Origin: Actinomycetota bacterium
GTDB lineage: Bacteria > Actinomycetota > Thermoleophilia > Gaiellales > Gaiellaceae
Length of the DNA stretch: 6,474 bases
Direction of reading: 5' to 3'
Assembly (NCBI GenBank): GCA_013696185.1
Contig: JACCZA010000119.1
Location: 1-6,474, forward strand
Below, piece by piece: positions 1 through 6,356 of the stretch; positions within the stretch are counted from its first letter, which is position 1, and each line of letters begins with the position of its first letter. The notes under the pieces were generated by a model, which was not told the DNA's origin, made no database searches, and saw only the letters and a program-made list of their open reading frames with translations. A program made the translations under genes and the position numbers.

Positions 1-29
1 CCGAGACGAGCGTTACGGTGAAGCCCCAT
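1..29 (-). CDS. IS481-family transposase, first 9 codons only
   Basis: Only the start of this gene is in the window. The ATG is at 29-27 and reads M-G-L-H-R-N-A-R-L before the sequence runs out. The H-x-N-A-R-L opening is typical of IS481-family transposases, in which this segment leads into a helix-turn-helix DNA-binding domain followed by a DDE catalytic core; neither can be seen here. The start is supported by a near-perfect Shine-Dalgarno, with AAGGAGG ending seven bases before the ATG. The gene is not oriented so as to read into sucA; it points left, out of the window. Intactness cannot be judged. A different small protein with a chance HRNARL start is possible, but the ribosome binding site, leader and CTAG end together favour the transposase. 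Confidence 0.55.
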
Positions 30-132
30 CCGGGTCCCTCCTTCGGGTGTGAGCCTTGGCAGACCCACAGCCTCGGAGGAGGCCCGGATGACCTACTCAG
101 CCGTCCACAACGTGTCGAGGCACGTCATCTAG
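1..132 (-). mobile_element. Edge of an IS481-family insertion sequence (partial, continues left of the window)
   Basis: Read on the minus strand, this stretch has the layout of the 5' end of an IS481-type element: an outer end, about 100 bases of non-coding leader, a strong GGAGG Shine-Dalgarno, and an ATG opening a protein that starts MGLHRNARL, like IS481 transposases (the Bordetella IS481 protein starts MNTHKHARL). The probable outer end abuts CTAG at 129-132, in the context TCTAGG, which fits the NCTAGN target preference that I recall for IS481. Near the end are the inverted pair GATGAC (87-92) and GTCATC (124-129) and the smaller pair CGTG (111-114) and CACG (121-124). The element would lie 37 bp beyond the stop codon of sucA. 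The other terminus, most of the transposase and the second target-site copy lie outside the window, so the exact boundary is an inference. Confidence 0.55.
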
Positions 133-169
133 GCGCGCAACCTCGCGGACGGGCGAACGCGACCCGCGC
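133..169 (-). terminator. Imperfect stem-loop downstream of sucA, possible terminator
   Basis: The gap between the sucA stop and the insertion-sequence end folds on itself. An outer 5-bp stem pairs 133-137 with 165-169, and an inner 5-bp stem pairs 143-147 (TCGCG) with 158-162 (CGCGA) around a 10-base loop, with an asymmetric internal bulge between them. No T-run follows on the minus strand, so it is not a canonical intrinsic terminator. In very GC-rich actinobacteria such U-less hairpins are common at gene ends, but hairpins of this size also arise by chance. Confidence 0.3.
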
Positions 170-2998
170 CTACGAGAGTGTGAGCGCTTCGCGCGCGATC
201 CGGTCCTGCTGGAGCACGTGAGCCGTCGGGTAGCCCTCGCTCGGGCTCGCGCGCCACGGGCGACCGACGTAGCGAAGGGGCAGACGTCCCGCCGCTTCCT
301 CGAGGCGATGCCGAGTGGCACGCCACGCCCCCATGTTCTGCGGCTCCTCCTGTGCCCAGACGATCTCCTGCAGCCCCTCGTAGCGTCCGACCAGCGCGGC
401 GAAGGCCTGGGCGGGGAACGGGTACAGCTGCTCCAGGCGGGCGACGGCAACTGCGCCGGCGGCTGCGCGGACCTCGTGCCCGACGATGTCGTAGTAGACC
501 TTCCCGGAGCAGATGACGAGCCGGCGGATCGCCGCGGGGTCGGTCACGCTCGGATCGTCGAGCACCGGTCGGAAGCCCCCATTTGTCAGGTCGGCGAGAC
601 TGCAAGCCGCTTCCTTCAGCCGCAACAGTCCCTTCGGGGTCATGACTACGAGCGGTCGTGCTACGGGATCCAGCGCCTGGCGGCGCAACAGGTGAAAGTA
701 CTGGGCCGAGGTCGTGCAGCTCGCGATGCGGATGTTGTTCTGGGCCGCCAGCTGCAGGAAGCGCTCGAGCCGAGCACTCGAGTGCTCCGGCCCGTTGCCC
801 TCGTACCCGTGGGGCAGGAGCAGCGTCAGGCGGGAGGTCTGCCTCCACTTGGACAGCCCCGACACCATGAACTGGTCGACGATCACCTGCGCGCCGTTGA
901 CGAAGTCGCCGAACTGCGCCTCCCAGAGCACGAGCGCCTGGGGCGCGGCGATCGAGTAGCCGTACTCGAACCCGAGAGCGGCCGCCTCCGAGAGCGGGGA
1001 GTTCTGCACCTCGAAGGAGGCGGAGGCCTCGTCGAGGTGCTGCATCGGCGTGAACGTCTCCCCCGTCTCCACGTCGTGGAGGACGAGGTGACGATGCGAG
1101 AAGGTGCCACGCTCGGTGTCCTGGCCGGTGAGCCGGATCGGCACCCCGGCGCGGAGCAGGCTCGCAAACGCCAGGGCCTCGGCCTGCCCCCAGTCGATGC
1201 CGCCCGCCTCGATCGCCACGGGACGCCGCTCGAGCTGCCGCGCGAGCTTGGGGTGCACGGTGAAGTCGTCGGGCACCCGCAGGAGCTCGGTGCTCAACTT
1301 GCGCAGGAGATCCTCGCCGACCCCCTCGATCTCGACGGCGCCTGGCTGGGGCCGAACCTCCGCGGCCGCGGGCTCCTTCGCCTGCGCGAAGGAGGTGCGC
1401 AGGCTCTCGTGCGCCGCTTTCAGCCGGCCCTCGACCTCCTGCACGAGGCGGTCGGCCTCCTCGGCGGAGAGGTCGCCGTCCTCGATCAGCCGCCCGGCGA
1501 ACTGCTGCCGCACCGGCGGGTGCTCGGCGATGCGCGCAGCCATCAGAGGTTGGGTGTAGGCGGCCTCGTCCTGCTCGTTGTGGCCATGCCTGCGGTAGCC
1601 CACGAGGTCGATCACGACGTCGATCCCGAAGCGGCGGCGGAACGCGAGTGCGAGGCGCACCGCCGACAGGGCGGCCTCCGGGTCGTCGGCGTTGACGTGG
1701 ATGATCGGGACGTCGAAGCCCTTCGCGAGATCGCTCGAGTAGCGCGTGGAGCGCCCCTCCCCAGGATCGGTGGTGAAGCCGACCTGGTTGTTGGCGATGA
1801 TGTGGAGCGTGCCGCCGGTCGAGTAGCCGGCGAGGCCGTCGAGGTTCAGCGTCTCGGCGACGACGCCCTGCCCGGCGAAGGAGGCATCGCCGTGGATGAG
1901 CACGGGCATCGCCGCGGCCGGCTCGTGCGCCCCCTCACGGGTCGTACGGTCGGTCTGGTCGGCTCGCGTCCAGCCCTCGACGACCGGGTCGACCCACTCG
2001 AGGTGGCTCGGGTTTGCGACGACCGCGACGGCGACCTCGCCGTTCCTCGTCGCGCGCCTGCCCCTCGAGCCGAGGTGGTACTTCACGTCTCCCGTACCGC
2101 CCTCGGGATCGGAGCTGACCGCGTCGAGCGTGCGCTCGCCCTCGAACTCGCGCAGGATGTTCTCGTAGGGCCGCCCGACGGTGTGGGCGATCACGTTCAG
2201 GCGACCGCGGTGCGCCATGCCGATCACCACCTCGCGCCCCCCGGCCTCGGCGGCGAGCTCGATCGCCTCGTCGAGCATCGGCACGAGGGCGTCGAGACCC
2301 TCGATCGAGAACTGCTTCTGCCCGAGGAAGGCGCGCCGCAGGTAGAGCTCGAGGCCCTCGACCTCGCTCAGGCGTGCGAGCAGACGGCAGCGTTGCTCCG
2401 TCGAGAGCGGTCTGCGGTAACGGCCCGACTCGATCGCTCGGCGCAACCACACGCGCTGCTCGTGCTCGGAGATGTGCTCGATCTCGTACGCGATGGTGCC
2501 GCAGTAGGTCTCCCGCAGACGCGGCAGCACATCGGCCAGCGTCTGTCCGGCGACGTGGACCCGCAGCATCGGCGCGGGGATGCGCGCCTGAAGCTCGGGC
2601 GTCAAGCGCGGGATCAGTCGGTCGGGCTCGAGTGCGGGATCGCCTGGCGGCTCGGAGCCCAGGGGGTCGAGCCGCGCAGCGAGGTGCCCGTGCGTGCGGT
2701 GCGCCTTCACGAGCGCCATCGCCGCCGCGACGCCGCCGAGCAGAGTCTCGTCGACGGTCCCTTCGATCCGGGTGGGCGGTGACGGCGCGGCGGCCACTTC
2801 GGGCGCCGCATGACCGTTGCCGCGCTCTCCCGCGAGCTCGAGCAACCGCGCCAGGCCGGGATACGCCGCCATCAGCTCGCTGTCGCCGCTCTCGAAGAGC
2901 GCCCGCCATTCGCTCGCCACGGCCTCCGGGCGCTCCAGGTACTCGTCGAGCACGACCTGGGCATAGCCTGCGTTCAGACCGTCGACGGTCTCACCCAT
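170..2998 (-). CDS. sucA: 2-oxoglutarate dehydrogenase E1 component (thiamine-diphosphate dependent)
   Basis: This is a full-length E1 of the 2-oxoglutarate dehydrogenase complex. It decarboxylates 2-oxoglutarate on thiamine diphosphate and passes the succinyl group to the E2 lipoyl domain in the TCA cycle (cytoplasm). The protein is 942 aa, close to the 933 aa of E. coli SucA. Visible parts: the small N-terminal E1 segment (about 5-40, LNAGYAQVVLDEYLERP); the dehydrogenase core with GMAHRGRLNV (260-269), NPSHLEWVDPVVEG (329-342), the GD-x(n)-N cofactor motif from HGDASFAGQGV (369-379) to NNQVGFTT (403-410), and GYRRHGHNEQDE (467-478); a transketolase-type pyrimidine domain (about 600-795, TGQDTERGTFSHRH); and the C-terminal domain (VWAQEEPQNMGAW, 880-892). 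The ATG at 2998 is chosen because homology starts there; the frame stays open further upstream but that part is not SucA-like. Its Shine-Dalgarno is weak (GGTGG about 13 bases away). There is no fused E2 catalytic domain as in mycobacterial Kgd. The E2 and E3 genes are not adjacent on the visible side. Confidence 0.97.
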   Translation of the reverse strand: MGETVDGLNAGYAQVVLDEYLERPEAVASEWRALFESGDSELMAAYPGLARLLELAGERGNGHAAPEVAAAPSPPTRIEGTVDETLLGGVAAAMALVKAHRTHGHLAARLDPLGSEPPGDPALEPDRLIPRLTPELQARIPAPMLRVHVAGQTLADVLPRLRETYCGTIAYEIEHISEHEQRVWLRRAIESGRYRRPLSTEQRCRLLARLSEVEGLELYLRRAFLGQKQFSIEGLDALVPMLDEAIELAAEAGGREVVIGMAHRGRLNVIAHTVGRPYENILREFEGERTLDAVSSDPEGGTGDVKYHLGSRGRRATRNGEVAVAVVANPSHLEWVDPVVEGWTRADQTDRTTREGAHEPAAAMPVLIHGDASFAGQGVVAETLNLDGLAGYSTGGTLHIIANNQVGFTTDPGEGRSTRYSSDLAKGFDVPIIHVNADDPEAALSAVRLALAFRRRFGIDVVIDLVGYRRHGHNEQDEAAYTQPLMAARIAEHPPVRQQFAGRLIEDGDLSAEEADRLVQEVEGRLKAAHESLRTSFAQAKEPAAAEVRPQPGAVEIEGVGEDLLRKLSTELLRVPDDFTVHPKLARQLERRPVAIEAGGIDWGQAEALAFASLLRAGVPIRLTGQDTERGTFSHRHLVLHDVETGETFTPMQHLDEASASFEVQNSPLSEAAALGFEYGYSIAAPQALVLWEAQFGDFVNGAQVIVDQFMVSGLSKWRQTSRLTLLLPHGYEGNGPEHSSARLERFLQLAAQNNIRIASCTTSAQYFHLLRRQALDPVARPLVVMTPKGLLRLKEAACSLADLTNGGFRPVLDDPSVTDPAAIRRLVICSGKVYYDIVGHEVRAAAGAVAVARLEQLYPFPAQAFAALVGRYEGLQEIVWAQEEPQNMGAWRATRHRLEEAAGRLPLRYVGRPWRASPSEGYPTAHVLQQDRIAREALTLS

Positions 2999-3010
2999 CT
3001 CTCTGTTGTA

Positions 3011-3035
3011 CCACCACCGCCCTGGTGGCCAGGGC
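3011..3035 (-). promoter_or_regulatory. Hairpin with an alternative pairing in the leader directly before sucA
   Basis: The 38-bp gap between the upstream small gene and sucA contains a perfect 7-bp hairpin: GCCCTGG (3019-3025), a 3-base loop, and CCAGGGC (3029-3035). On the minus-strand transcript the middle CCACC can instead pair with GGTGG (3014-3018), giving a competing 5-bp stem that covers the only purine-rich candidate for a ribosome binding site. The two pairings exclude each other. Any role in translation control or attenuation of sucA is inference. Confidence 0.3.
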
Positions 3036-3036
3036 C

Positions 3037-3294
3037 CTAGTAGAGCGGGTGCCCTGTCACGATCGCGACAGTCATCCCGACGAACCACCCGACTGCTCCC
3101 GCTACGACCGCCCAGGCGGCAAGGCGCGAGTGCCGTCCACCGATCCCGACCGCGACCAGCGCGACGATGACTGCCGCCGGTGCGACCCTCGCGGGGCGGT
3201 ACACGATCGCCACGAGCCCGGCGAAGAGAGCTGCGGCAGCCATGAAGCCGGCGACCGCCTCGGCGGGGGAACGCCGCTCCGCCGGGACGCTCAC
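3037..3294 (-). CDS. Small integral membrane protein, unknown function (85 aa)
   Basis: I do not recognise the family. The GTG start at 3294 has a good Shine-Dalgarno (GAGGA seven bases upstream) and overlaps the stop of the preceding gene in the sequence GTGA, which is the usual mark of translational coupling. The protein opens SVPAERRSPAEAVAG, then has three hydrophobic segments at about 14-32, 37-52 and 58-80, joined by short Arg-containing loops (YRPAR, GGRHSR), and ends GHPLY. It looks like a three-helix inner-membrane protein with no soluble domain. It sits directly between another small membrane gene and sucA on the same strand, with sucA starting 38 bp downstream, so the three are probably cotranscribed. 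The frame is open much further upstream, but that part overlaps other genes and carries no hydrophobic or conserved character. Confidence 0.7.
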   Translation of the reverse strand: MSVPAERRSPAEAVAGFMAAAALFAGLVAIVYRPARVAPAAVIVALVAVGIGGRHSRLAAWAVVAGAVGWFVGMTVAIVTGHPLY

Positions 3295-3551
3295 CTGTCG
3301 ATCCTCGTGCGCACCCGGGTCGTCCGGCGCGCGTACGTGCGCGTGGGCCGGCCGTGCGGTCCGAGGCGCGGACGGCGGGGGCGGCCACCGAGCGGCGGGC
3401 GCGGCTCGAGCGTCTCGCCTCTCGGCGTGGAGGCCGGCTCGGGCGGCCTCGGCTCGGCACGCACGGCCCACAGAACGACGCAGCAGAGGTAGACGACGGG
3501 GATCTTCAGGATCACGAGCATGAAGAGAAGCTCCCAGAGCGCCTCGTGCAT
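3291..3551 (-). CDS. Small single-span membrane protein with Pro/Arg-rich tail, unknown function (86 aa)
   Basis: I do not recognise the family. From the ATG at 3551 the protein is 86 aa: one hydrophobic helix at about 7-30 (LLFMLVILKIPVVYLCCVVL) followed by a soluble tail rich in proline and arginine (RPPEP, GGRPRRPRLG) that ends RTRIDR. By the positive-inside rule the basic tail should be cytoplasmic. The paired cysteines (CC, 23-24) lie in the helix. Its TGA overlaps the GTG of the next gene by four bases, so the two are probably coupled. The Shine-Dalgarno is poor (GGGGG about 12 bases away). The frame is open upstream through the doubtful region 3618-3944, so a longer product cannot be excluded, but the hydrophobic N-terminus directly after this ATG supports the short form. 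Confidence 0.6.
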   Translation of the reverse strand: MHEALWELLFMLVILKIPVVYLCCVVLWAVRAEPRPPEPASTPRGETLEPRPPLGGRPRRPRLGPHGRPTRTYARRTTRVRTRIDR

Positions 3552-3617
3552 CGGCGCAGTGTACCCCCGTGCAGCGGTGGGGCGTCCGCCGGGCTCGATC
3601 CCGCCGCGCCGCTCCGC

Positions 3618-3632
3618 AGATCGGAAGAGCGT
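3618..3632 (+). other. 15-base exact match to the Illumina adapter stem, possible assembly artefact
   Basis: The bases AGATCGGAAGAGCGT are identical to the start of the Illumina read-2 adapter. After them the window reads GTAG, which also continues the adapter if one of its two tandem CGT units is skipped; the match then ends. An exact 15-base match on either strand of a window this size is very unlikely by chance for one given sequence, although several adapters exist. The minus-strand reading here (GYTLFRS) stays open and is a plausible peptide, so a natural origin is not ruled out. Confidence 0.5.
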
Positions 3633-3944
3633 GTAGCCCGAGGTCCCGAGTGCCCGATGCGGCCGCGAGAGCAGCTTCCCCGGGAGGGCTGAGCCGAAGG
3701 CCGGCCCCGAGGGCGGCGTGGACGAGCTCCGGCGAGCTGCCCGGCACGAAGAGACTCCTCCGACCCGGTGCCTCGCCCGAGCGCCCACGACGACGAGCGC
3801 TGCTGGGTCGCCGAGGAGGAAGGGCAAGTGGTCGCCTGTGGGCCCGGGCGGCTCGAAGGCGTGCCGCGTAGAGGCCTCCGATCGCGGCCCGAACGACGCC
3901 AAGAGAGCGGAGAGATCCTCCTCGCGCGTTGGCCGTAGACTCAC
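3618..3944 (-). pseudogene. Frameshifted coding remnant, acetyltransferase-like start
   Basis: Coding character runs through this stretch but switches frame twice. From a GTG at 3944 the protein opens SLRPTREEDLSALLASFG, a common N-terminus of GNAT acetyltransferases, and continues to DPAALVVVGARA. Near 3760-3785 the good codon pattern moves to another frame (RSLFVPGSSPELVHAALGA), as if one base were missing; near 3678-3692, at a GGGG run, it returns to the first frame (PGKLLSRPHRALGTSGYT), as if one base were extra. Third positions are strongly G/C along this A-B-A path and poorer off it. The repaired product would be about 110 aa, short for a GNAT, and the acetyl-CoA-binding motif is not visible. 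The last codons coincide with an adapter-like sequence, and no stop occurs in this frame before the next gene. It may be a decayed gene, or an intact gene damaged by sequencing error. No Shine-Dalgarno is seen. Confidence 0.35.
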
Positions 3945-4001
3945 GCGCCGACAGTATGGGAGGGTGGCATCTTTGGGTGATTCGAGGCAAGATCGGGTGA
4001 G

Positions 4002-5054
<1,053 letters not shown>

Positions 5055-5055
5055 C

Positions 5056-5073
5056 CGGCGGAGACGACCGCCG
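5056..5073. terminator. Perfect hairpin in the convergent gap, shared bidirectional terminator
   Basis: CGGCGG (5056-5061), a 6-base loop and CCGCCG (5068-5073) form a perfect inverted repeat. It fills nearly all of the 19-bp gap between the stop of rpoD (5054) and the stop of the convergent cell-wall gene (5074-5076). Because it is symmetric, it could end transcription from both sides. There is no T-run on either strand, so its strength is uncertain. Confidence 0.45.
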
Positions 5074-6162
5074 CTACATGCGCTCGCGCAGCGCGAGCAC
5101 GTTCGCCACGTAGCTGCGCGAGACGGGCAGGACGCCGTGATCGCGCACGGCCTTCGCACCCTGGTAGTACGCCGCGAGCGCGAGGCGCTCGTCGCCTTCG
5201 AAGCGGCGCAGCAGGTGTGCGAGAAAGGCGACTCCCACGCGGACGTTCCCGTCGGCGGTGCTCGGGACCTCCCGCTCCAGCAGCACCTGCTCGACGAAGT
5301 CCCAGGTCGGGGGCGTCACCTGCATCACGCCGAGCGCGCCGGCCGAGGAGACCACGTGCGGCTGGTAGCCCGACTCCATCCACGCGAGCGCGCGCGTGAG
5401 GCTCGGGTCGACGCCGTAGTACGCGGACCAGTGGTCGATCGCCGCGCGGATCGCCCACGTCGAAGGCGCTGTCGAGGCGCCGGCGACGCGGTCGGGGTGA
5501 AAGGCGGGGACGCGGAGCGAGCGGGCCGTCTGGAGCACATCGCCCGCACGCAGGTCGTTCTTCCTCGCAAGTGCAGTGACCGTCGTCCCGAAGCGCGTGG
5601 CGATCGCCGTCAGCGTGTCGCCCTCCCGGACGACGTAGCGGATTCCCGCTGGCGCCGCCGAGCGCCGGAGGGCCCCCGCTGCGAGCGTGCGGCCGAGCGC
5701 GGCGGCGACGGCAGGGCCGGCGACACCGTCCACGACCAGGCGCCTGCGCTCCTGGAAGCGGCGCAGCGCGGCCTCCGTCGCCGCGCCGAAGTGCCCGTCG
5801 AGGCGGCCGGGGTCGAGCGTCCGCCGGCGCAGCTCGAACTGGAGCACGGCCACATCCCAGCCGGTGAGCCCTCGCAGCAGGACGCGGCGCCCGAAGAGGG
5901 GCTCACCGAGCTTGCCGAGCGCCTTGCGGGTCTGTGGGCCGACGACGCCGTCGACGGGAAGGCCTGCGCGCTCCTGGAGTCGCTGCACGGCAGCGACGGT
6001 CTGCGGGCCGGCGATCCCGTCGATCGGCCCGCGGTAGACGCCCCGGGCGCGTAGGGCGACCTGCAGGCCGGGAGTCTGGGCTCGGCCGAGTGCTCCGGCC
6101 GAGTCGGTGGCGAGCAGAGGTCCCGGCAGGAGCAGGCAGAGGAAAGCGATGCGCCGGCGCAT
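5074..6162 (-). CDS. Secreted lytic transglycosylase-like protein with two peptidoglycan-binding repeats, LysM and SLT domains
   Basis: This 362-aa protein is a probable cell-wall hydrolase that cuts glycan strands in peptidoglycan outside the membrane. It begins with a signal peptide (MRRRIAFLCLLLPGPLLA, cleavage probably near 20-25). Two peptidoglycan-binding repeats follow at about 31-83 and 99-158, each built on a DGxxGP motif (DGIAGPQT and DGVVGPQT in the first, DGVAGPAV in the second). A LysM domain spans about 175-219 (YVVREGDTLTAIATRFGTTV). The catalytic SLT/goose-lysozyme-like domain is at about 238-345: AWMESGYQP carries the expected catalytic Glu263, followed by GALGVMQVTPPTW (275-287) and AAYYQGAKAV (330-339), all standard soluble-lytic-transglycosylase motifs. 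The ATG at 6162 is chosen for the signal peptide. There is only a weak Shine-Dalgarno (GAGAAAAG), located in a hairpin loop. The gene lies downstream of a GNAT gene on the same strand with a spacer of about 194 bp, so it probably has its own promoter. The exact substrate bond is not shown by sequence. Confidence 0.9.
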   Translation of the reverse strand: MRRRIAFLCLLLPGPLLATDSAGALGRAQTPGLQVALRARGVYRGPIDGIAGPQTVAAVQRLQERAGLPVDGVVGPQTRKALGKLGEPLFGRRVLLRGLTGWDVAVLQFELRRRTLDPGRLDGHFGAATEAALRRFQERRRLVVDGVAGPAVAAALGRTLAAGALRRSAAPAGIRYVVREGDTLTAIATRFGTTVTALARKNDLRAGDVLQTARSLRVPAFHPDRVAGASTAPSTWAIRAAIDHWSAYYGVDPSLTRALAWMESGYQPHVVSSAGALGVMQVTPPTWDFVEQVLLEREVPSTADGNVRVGVAFLAHLLRRFEGDERLALAAYYQGAKAVRDHGVLPVSRSYVANVLALRERM

Positions 6163-6205
6163 GGGACTTTTCTCGTTCAGTCCCGGCGCACGATCTCCTG
6201 CGCCG
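6163..6205 (-). promoter_or_regulatory. Two tandem hairpins in the leader right before the transglycosylase start
   Basis: The first hairpin pairs CGGCGCA (6184-6190) with TGCGCCG (6199-6205) around an 8-base loop. The second pairs GGGACT (6163-6168) with AGTCCC (6179-6184) around a 10-base loop that holds the only ribosome-binding-like purine run, GAGAAAAG (part of it enters the stem). The second stem touches the ATG. The two share one base at 6184. Such an arrangement could modulate ribosome access, but in GC-rich DNA hairpins of this size also occur by chance. I found no match to the known c-di-AMP (ydaO) riboswitch that often precedes cell-wall hydrolases in actinobacteria. Confidence 0.3.
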
Positions 6206-6356
6206 AGCGGCGCCGGAGAGTGGAGGTGGGCCGAACCGGTTATTGCGCGAACCCGCAGGAGGTCGAGCTCGACGGCCCGCTGGTCTCACTGTGATGTGAA
6301 AGCCGCCCATCTCCGACGGGGGGCGCGTTGCGTGATGCGGGAGCGCGCCTGTGCGG

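Noticed and set aside
88..132. A 14-codon plus-strand ORF with a GGAGGAG site before its ATG
   Set aside because: It lies inside the insertion-sequence leader. GGAGGAGG is part of a small inverted repeat (70-83), and the reading ends at the CTAG of the element edge. It is probably fortuitous.
218..2782. An 854-aa open frame on the plus strand
   Set aside because: It is the antisense shadow of sucA. The minus-strand protein matches all E1 motifs over its length, and the plus frame shows only low-complexity, charge-biased sequence as expected from GC-rich codon mirroring.
3552..3640. A tRNA-like T-arm (GGGATCGAGCCC on the minus strand)
   Set aside because: No matching acceptor stem, anticodon arm or D-arm can be built at the required distances.
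3945..4001. Promoters in the divergent spacer before rpoD
   Set aside because: Weak pieces such as TTGGCC (3929-3934) and ACAGTA (from 3951) are about 16 bases apart but far from consensus, and the upstream one lies inside the adjacent coding-like remnant. I could not support a call.
6286..6299. TCACTGTGA followed by TGTGA, like CRP half-sites, upstream of the transglycosylase gene
   Set aside because: The spacing does not give the TGTGA-N6-TCACA arrangement, and no promoter elements can be placed around it.
6163..6356. A c-di-AMP (ydaO) riboswitch before the cell-wall hydrolase
   Set aside because: The expected conserved blocks of that riboswitch are not recognisable by eye in this spacer.
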